This document shows positions 12,305 through 15,734 of a stretch of 15,734 nt of DNA, in pieces. The DNA lies in assembly GCA_937901745.1 (NCBI GenBank), contig CALGSZ010000005.1, positions 1-15,734 of the forward strand, read 5' to 3'. The first letter of the stretch is position 1; each line of letters begins with the position of its first letter. The stretch is from an uncultured Chloroflexota bacterium. GTDB lineage: Bacteria > Chloroflexota > Chloroflexia > Thermomicrobiales > UBA6265. The notes below the pieces were generated by a model, which saw only the letters and a program-made list of their open reading frames with translations, was not told where the DNA came from and did no database searches. Position numbers and translations under genes: made by a program.

Positions 12305-13378
12305 CTACGGGCTTTGCATCAGGATTCCGTCGGTATCGTCCGTTGAGCCGAGGTTGGGGTCGATAACGGCGAAGAGGGCGTCGGCACGGGAGATTGTGTC
12401 GGACGTGCCGGCCGTGCTGTCCTGTAGTTGAGGCTTGACGTGCACGGACCGGTACATGGCGAACGGCCGGTCCAGGTCGAGCACCGTGACGCCTTTGCCC
12501 TCGGCATTGACGACAAGCTCACCGGCGGGCTCGATTGTACCCTGATGCGTTTCAAGCACGACGTCGTACCGGGGGTTACTGCCACTGAGCCGCCAGACCA
12601 TCAGCATGGCCTGGTCCGTGTTGGGATTGGCGATGACTTGCCCGTAGGCGCCGGATGAGCCGGCCGCGGCGCTAGGCGTCATGACGTATGTCTTGGCATC
12701 GGCCGCGGCGACGAAGCGATCCATGCTTTCCAGGCTTTCGTTGAGGGCAGCGACTTGCGAATTGAGCGAATCTACCTGGGCAGAGAGCTGCTGTACCTCA
12801 GCGATGCGGTCGTTCAGCTCGACGCGCGTGTTGATTGCCCAGAGACCGACGATGCCCAAGGCGAGAAGCAGCGGGACCGTGGCGAGTGGCGCCGCGAATG
12901 TCCCGATCTCCCAGGCAGGTCGCGGTAGGCGCAGCCAGCTAGGTGAGAAGCGCCGGGTGGCAGGTTGGGCGGGTGATGGCGCCGGTGACGGGTTTGGCCG
13001 CGACGCTGGGAGCGTCAGCGTCCGCATGGACTCGGTGAAATCGCTGTAAGCGGTGGCAGGGCGAAGCTGACTCTGGGTGCGCGATGCCTCGTTGATGCGA
13101 GCAAAGAGCGCGGCCTTCGCCTTGGGTGATGGCGTGGCGACCGGGTTGGTGAGTCCCAGGAGCGCCGCCGAGGACCGGAATTGCCGGACGACGCGCGCGC
13201 AACTGGCGCAGAAGAGGATGTGCTGTTCGATGAGTAGACGCTCGTGTGTTTCGACGGCGGCTAACGCGAATGGCGCTGCCAGATCTTGCACGAATCGGCA
13301 TTCGATGCTGTCGTCGTCGGTTGACGGGTCGTCAGTGGCGTGACGGACAGTCTGCCGAGCATCTGCAGTCTCACTCAC
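12305..13378 (-). CDS. Membrane anti-sigma factor, RskA type, with zinc-binding anti-sigma domain
   Basis: 357 residues from GTG 13378. The cytoplasmic N-terminus has AAPFALAAV (34-42) and the zinc anti-sigma motif HxxxCxxC as HILFCASC (H53, C57, C60). A Pro-rich linker (about 105-145) leads to one membrane helix (about 160-182). Outside the membrane there is a coiled coil with heptads (about 187-222), then an RskA-type domain (about 245-315) with GQVIANP, MLMVWRL and the GELVV/VTVLDL strands. The family binds an ECF sigma factor at the membrane and releases it on proteolysis. The start overlaps the sigma gene stop by 8 bp (GTGAGTGA), with GAGGTGG six bases upstream (13385-13391). Longer readings of this frame run back inside the sigma gene. 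Its partner is clearly the adjacent sigma factor; the signal sensed is unknown. Confidence 0.9.
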   Translation of the reverse strand: MSETADARQTVRHATDDPSTDDDSIECRFVQDLAAPFALAAVETHERLLIEQHILFCASCARVVRQFRSSAALLGLTNPVATPSPKAKAALFARINEASRTQSQLRPATAYSDFTESMRTLTLPASRPNPSPAPSPAQPATRRFSPSWLRLPRPAWEIGTFAAPLATVPLLLALGIVGLWAINTRVELNDRIAEVQQLSAQVDSLNSQVAALNESLESMDRFVAAADAKTYVMTPSAAAGSSGAYGQVIANPNTDQAMLMVWRLSGSNPRYDVVLETHQGTIEPAGELVVNAEGKGVTVLDLDRPFAMYRSVHVKPQLQDSTAGTSDTISRADALFAVIDPNLGSTDDTDGILMQSP

Positions 13379-14021
13379 GTTCGTCCACCTCGTCTTCTGC
13401 CCGCTCGACCAGCTCGCCGAGCTCGTCACCCAATTGCTCGCGTAGCTTTTGCATTCCGAGACGCATTCGCGTCTTGATCGTGCCGAGCGGTTCTCCGAGA
13501 CGTTCCGCAACCTCGCGCTGGGTCAGGCCCTGGAAGTAGGCGAGCTCGATGGCTTCTCGTTGAGCGGGCGGCAGGGTCTCGAGTGCCTTAGCGATCCGCT
13601 CGCGGAGGGTGGTGAGCCACACCTCTTCCTCGATGTTCTGCGATTCGTCCGGCATGTCGGACAGAAGCGGCTGGTCCTCTTCGTGATTATTCTCGGCCCG
13701 TTGTGGCCGGCGGCGACGCTTGCGCAGCTCGTCGATCGAAAGGTTGTGGGTGATGCTGAGTAGCCATGTGATGAACGAGCCGCGCGAGGACCGGAACGCT
13801 CGTCCTTGTTGCCAGGCCCGGAAGAACACCTCCTGCATTAGCTCTTCGGCGACCTGGGGGTCACCGACGATCCGCAACGCGAACGAGTAGACCACGCGCG
13901 CGTACCGGTCGTAGAGCGTCTCGAGAGCGCGCGCATCCCCCTCGGACGCACGAGCAATCAACTCGGCATCGCTCGCCGCGGTCTGGTCGACGCCACGCTC
14001 GGCGTCAACGTCGGCGGACAT
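13371..14021 (-). CDS. ECF-type RNA polymerase sigma factor (sigma-70 family)
   Basis: 216 residues. Region 2 (about 30-104) includes ALETLYDRYARVVYSFALR, the core-binding DPQVAEELMQEVFFRAW (54-70) and the -10-recognising FITWLLSITHNLSIDELRKR (83-102). An acidic linker with EEDQPLLSDMPDE follows. Region 4 (about 137-196) has the helix-turn-helix LTQREVAERLGEPLGTIKTR (166-185), which reads the -35 element. Regions 1.1 and 3 are absent, as in ECF sigmas. AAGGAG (14027-14032 on the complement) lies five bases before ATG 14021. It is co-transcribed and overlapping with its RskA-type anti-sigma, an arrangement seen for SigK/RskA-like pairs. A strongly acidic C-terminal tail (residues 199-216) is an extension beyond region 4. 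The regulon cannot be inferred from this window. Confidence 0.94.
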   Translation of the reverse strand: MSADVDAERGVDQTAASDAELIARASEGDARALETLYDRYARVVYSFALRIVGDPQVAEELMQEVFFRAWQQGRAFRSSRGSFITWLLSITHNLSIDELRKRRRRPQRAENNHEEDQPLLSDMPDESQNIEEEVWLTTLRERIAKALETLPPAQREAIELAYFQGLTQREVAERLGEPLGTIKTRMRLGMQKLREQLGDELGELVERAEDEVDERE

Positions 14022-14265
14022 GCGCGCTCCTTCACCCAGGGACTACGACCGGGCGATGAGCACGACGACCGCGTTCCGTTACGTATACGACGGAGGCAGC
14101 GATGTGGGATGTATCCATCCTCTCACCCGTGAGTCCTAGTACGCGGGCAGTCGTGATCGCACAGCCGTCCTGTGGGCCCGCTGCACCCAGTCTACATTAG
14201 GGGCGAGGGGTGTGGAGTTAGGGGATAAGGGGCGGGGGCGAGGAGTTAGGGGTGAGTGGCGGGAA
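14022..14265. other. Intergenic region between sigma factor and folC genes
   Basis: No gene is supported. Near the sigma gene it holds CGTATACG (14082-14089), whose TATACG on the minus strand could be a -10 without a good -35. Two inverted repeats follow: GGATG-N4-CATCC (14107-14120) and CTCAC-N2-GTGAG (14122-14133). The folC side is a G-rich zone (14200-14263) with two exact copies of GGAGTTAGGGG. No typical terminator for folC was seen. Confidence 0.5.
14107..14133. promoter_or_regulatory. Two adjacent inverted repeats upstream of the sigma gene
   Basis: GGATG(TATC)CATCC at 14107-14120 and CTCAC(CC)GTGAG at 14122-14133 sit next to each other about 90-110 bp before the sigma gene start. They could be operator half-site pairs or small RNA hairpins. 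Nothing in the window identifies a cognate regulator. Confidence 0.3.
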
Positions 14266-14299
14266 CTAGGGGGGGGGGTGGGGGGTGGCGAGGGAGAGG
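14200..14299 (+). repeat. G-run cluster with quadruplex potential at the 3' end of folC
   Basis: Runs of at least three G occur at 14200-14203, 14207-14210, 14221-14224, 14229-14232, 14234-14238, 14249-14252, 14261-14263, 14269-14278 (ten G), 14280-14285 (six G), 14292-14294 and 14298-14300. The right-hand set (G10, T, G6, short loops, GGG, GGG) satisfies the ordinary four-run quadruplex rule. GGAGTTAGGGG is repeated exactly at 14214-14224 and 14242-14252. The G strand is the template strand for folC. Confidence 0.7.
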
Positions 14300-15621
14300 G
14301 ATTCGCGGGCTTCGGCGACGGTGGTGAGGGAGCCGGCGATGAGGATGGTGCCGGAGGGACCGGCCGTGTTGGTGGCGAGGGTGAGGGCGGTTGGGACGTT
14401 GGGGGCGATTGAGATGGGGCGGCCGAGGGGGGCGAGGGCTTCGGCGATGTGCTCGGCGGGCATGGCGCGAGGGCTGCGCGTTTCCGTGGCGACGATGTGG
14501 GTGACATAAGGGAGTAGGGGCGTCGCGACGGCGGCGGGATTCTTGTCCTGCATGACGGCGATGACGAGGATCACGGATGGAATCTGCTCATCGCGCAGCG
14601 CGGTGGCGAGGGCCGTGGATGCGCCGGCGGTGTGGGCGCCGTCGAGGATGATGCGCGGGGCGCTCTCCAAGACTTCGAATCGGCCGGGCCAGCGTGTTGT
14701 TGCCAGACCTTCTCGGATCGCGGCGGGCGGGACCGGGTAGCCGGACTCGGGCAGGAGCGAGATGGCGGCAATGGCGGTCGCGGCGTTTTCGACCTGGTGC
14801 GCGCCGATCAGGCCGGAGCGGAGATCCGCGAGTGTGCCCCAGGGGCCGGCGACGGTGAAGGATCGCCAGCTTCCCTCCCAACGCCAGTCGCGGCCACCGA
14901 CGAGGAGGCGGCTGCCACGCGCTTCGGCAACCTTCTGGAAAACTGCCAGAACCTCCGGTGTCTGGGGTGAGATCGCGGCGGGTCGGCCGGGCTTGATGAT
15001 TCCGGCTTTCTGCCACGCGATTTCTGGGAGCGTCGCGCCGAGGACGCGCGTGTGCTCCAAATCCAGGGCGGTGATGACGGAGACGAGCGGGGTGACGACG
15101 TTCGTGGCGTCCAGCAGACCGCCCATCCCGACTTCGACCACGGCGAGGTCGCAGCCGGCAGTGGCGAAGTGGTCGAGCGCCATGGCCGTGGTGATCTCGA
15201 AGGCGGTTAGCCGGCCGAGATCGGGGCGCTCGCGCTCGAGCGCGGCAACGGCGGCGAACGCTCGCTCGGTCAGGGCGGCGAAGGCGGTTTCGGAGATCGG
15301 CTCGCCGTTGACCGAGATCCGCTCGCGGTAGGTGTGCAGGTGGGGCGAGACGTAGAGCCCGGCGCGGTAGCCGGCCGCGCTGAGGATGGTGGTGATGAAG
15401 GCACAGGTCGAGCCTTTGCCTTTGCTGCCGGTGACGTGGACGATGCCGTATCGCTCATGAGGACGGCCGAGGCGATCGAGGAGGGCGGCGGTGCGGCGTA
15501 GACCGAGGTCGGCGGACTCATCCCCAGCGAAGGGGTTGCTGACGAAGCCGCGGTCGTAATCGGACCGCTCCCAGATGGCACGCAGCGCGGCGCGGTATGG
15601 CGCGGTGTGCAAGTCTCCCAC
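14266..15621 (-). CDS. folC: Folylpolyglutamate synthase/dihydrofolate synthase
   Basis: 451 residues, full length for FolC, which adds glutamate to (dihydro)folates or dihydropteroate with ATP. Motifs in order are the P-loop VTGSKGKGST (63-72), the conserved SPHL (92-95) and RERI (99-102), FEITTAMA (141-148), VVEVGMGGLLDATN (161-174), WQKAGIIKPG (203-212) with the lysine usually carbamylated (K205), GAHQVENAATA (273-283), the ligase domain PGRFEV (312-317) and LDGAHT (326-331). GTG 15621 is the only usable start after an in-frame stop upstream; its Shine-Dalgarno is weak. The last codons (ATPHPPP) and the stop lie in a homopolymer C10/C6 tract on the coding strand, so the C-terminus is poorly constrained. 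Whether it has both activities cannot be told. No other folate gene is in the window. Confidence 0.95.
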   Translation of the reverse strand: MGDLHTAPYRAALRAIWERSDYDRGFVSNPFAGDESADLGLRRTAALLDRLGRPHERYGIVHVTGSKGKGSTCAFITTILSAAGYRAGLYVSPHLHTYRERISVNGEPISETAFAALTERAFAAVAALERERPDLGRLTAFEITTAMALDHFATAGCDLAVVEVGMGGLLDATNVVTPLVSVITALDLEHTRVLGATLPEIAWQKAGIIKPGRPAAISPQTPEVLAVFQKVAEARGSRLLVGGRDWRWEGSWRSFTVAGPWGTLADLRSGLIGAHQVENAATAIAAISLLPESGYPVPPAAIREGLATTRWPGRFEVLESAPRIILDGAHTAGASTALATALRDEQIPSVILVIAVMQDKNPAAVATPLLPYVTHIVATETRSPRAMPAEHIAEALAPLGRPISIAPNVPTALTLATNTAGPSGTILIAGSLTTVAEARESLSLATPHPPP

Positions 15622-15734
15622 GCGAAGCTCACTCTCGGCGATGGTGAAGCAGACAGACGGGACTGGGCGTCCGGAGCATAGGGAAGCCGTCCGGCGGAAT
15701 CATGCCAGAGCTGGTGGCGGCACGGCCATCGCGA

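Noticed and set aside
13379..13510. Longer N-terminus for the anti-sigma factor
   Set aside because: The added 44 residues are Ser/Arg-rich and lie entirely inside the sigma gene; the GTG at 13378 has a good ribosome binding site and the normal domain start.
15702..15734. ATG reading MPELVAARPSR at the right edge, reminiscent of the start of formamidopyrimidine-DNA glycosylase
   Set aside because: Only four residues match MPEL, the following residues do not continue the family pattern (PEVET), and the frame is cut by the window edge; not enough to call a gene.
1..15734. Search for tRNA, rRNA, transposase or integrase remnants
   Set aside because: No cloverleaf with a TTCGA-type loop, no transposase motifs and no terminal inverted repeats were recognised by eye; a covariance-model scan would be needed to exclude small RNAs.

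Overview
The window reads as chromosomal DNA of a high-GC bacterium, most likely a member of the Chloroflexota close to the Thermomicrobia. The reasons are circumstantial: strong GC bias at third codon positions, frequent GTG starts, a PIG-V-type membrane mannosyltransferase, an ECF sigma/RskA-type anti-sigma pair, and a Gram-positive-type LexA box (GAAC-N4-GTTC), which is the type reported for Dehalococcoides. Another high-GC lineage of the Terrabacteria is not excluded.

Layout, left to right. Positions 1-765 are the distal end of a CRISPR array: 37-bp repeats, spacers of 35-41 bp, and a terminal repeat degenerate in its last three bases. The crRNA handle (ATTGAAAC) and the decayed right-hand repeat place the leader, and probably the cas genes, to the left of the window. 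After about 220 bp without a gene comes a minus-strand PIG-V-like mannosyltransferase (990-2315) with a promoter that predicts a leaderless mRNA. Diverging from it are a short-chain dehydrogenase-like gene (2457-3251) that lacks the catalytic Tyr and Lys, and then a class III aminotransferase (3523-4893) that ends in a clear intrinsic terminator.

From 4968 to 11950 everything is on the minus strand. The SbcC-SbcD nuclease pair (7796 to 4968 and 8974 to 7793) is translationally coupled. It is preceded by a perfect 14-bp LexA-type operator at 9031-9044, which suggests SOS control of DNA-end processing. Upstream lies a compact three-gene cassette: a polyprenyl-phosphate-type glycosyltransferase with C-terminal membrane helices, a flippase-like integral membrane protein, and a SAM methyltransferase. 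It is plausibly a glycolipid or cell-envelope modification operon.

A 70-residue protein of unknown function (12087-12299, plus strand) diverges from that cassette. It converges almost end to end with an anti-sigma factor gene, which overlaps the upstream ECF sigma gene by 8 bp. The right end holds folC (14266-15621, minus strand). Its 3' end runs through a G10/G6 homopolymer tract, and a G-rich region with quadruplex potential follows it.

Apart from the CRISPR array the region looks like ordinary core or shell genome: no transposase, integrase, tRNA or rRNA was seen. The points most worth a second look are the SOS box on sbcDC, the repeat-structured spacer 8, the palindrome touching the SDR ribosome binding site, the SDR that lacks its catalytic Tyr and Lys, and the slippage-prone end of folC.
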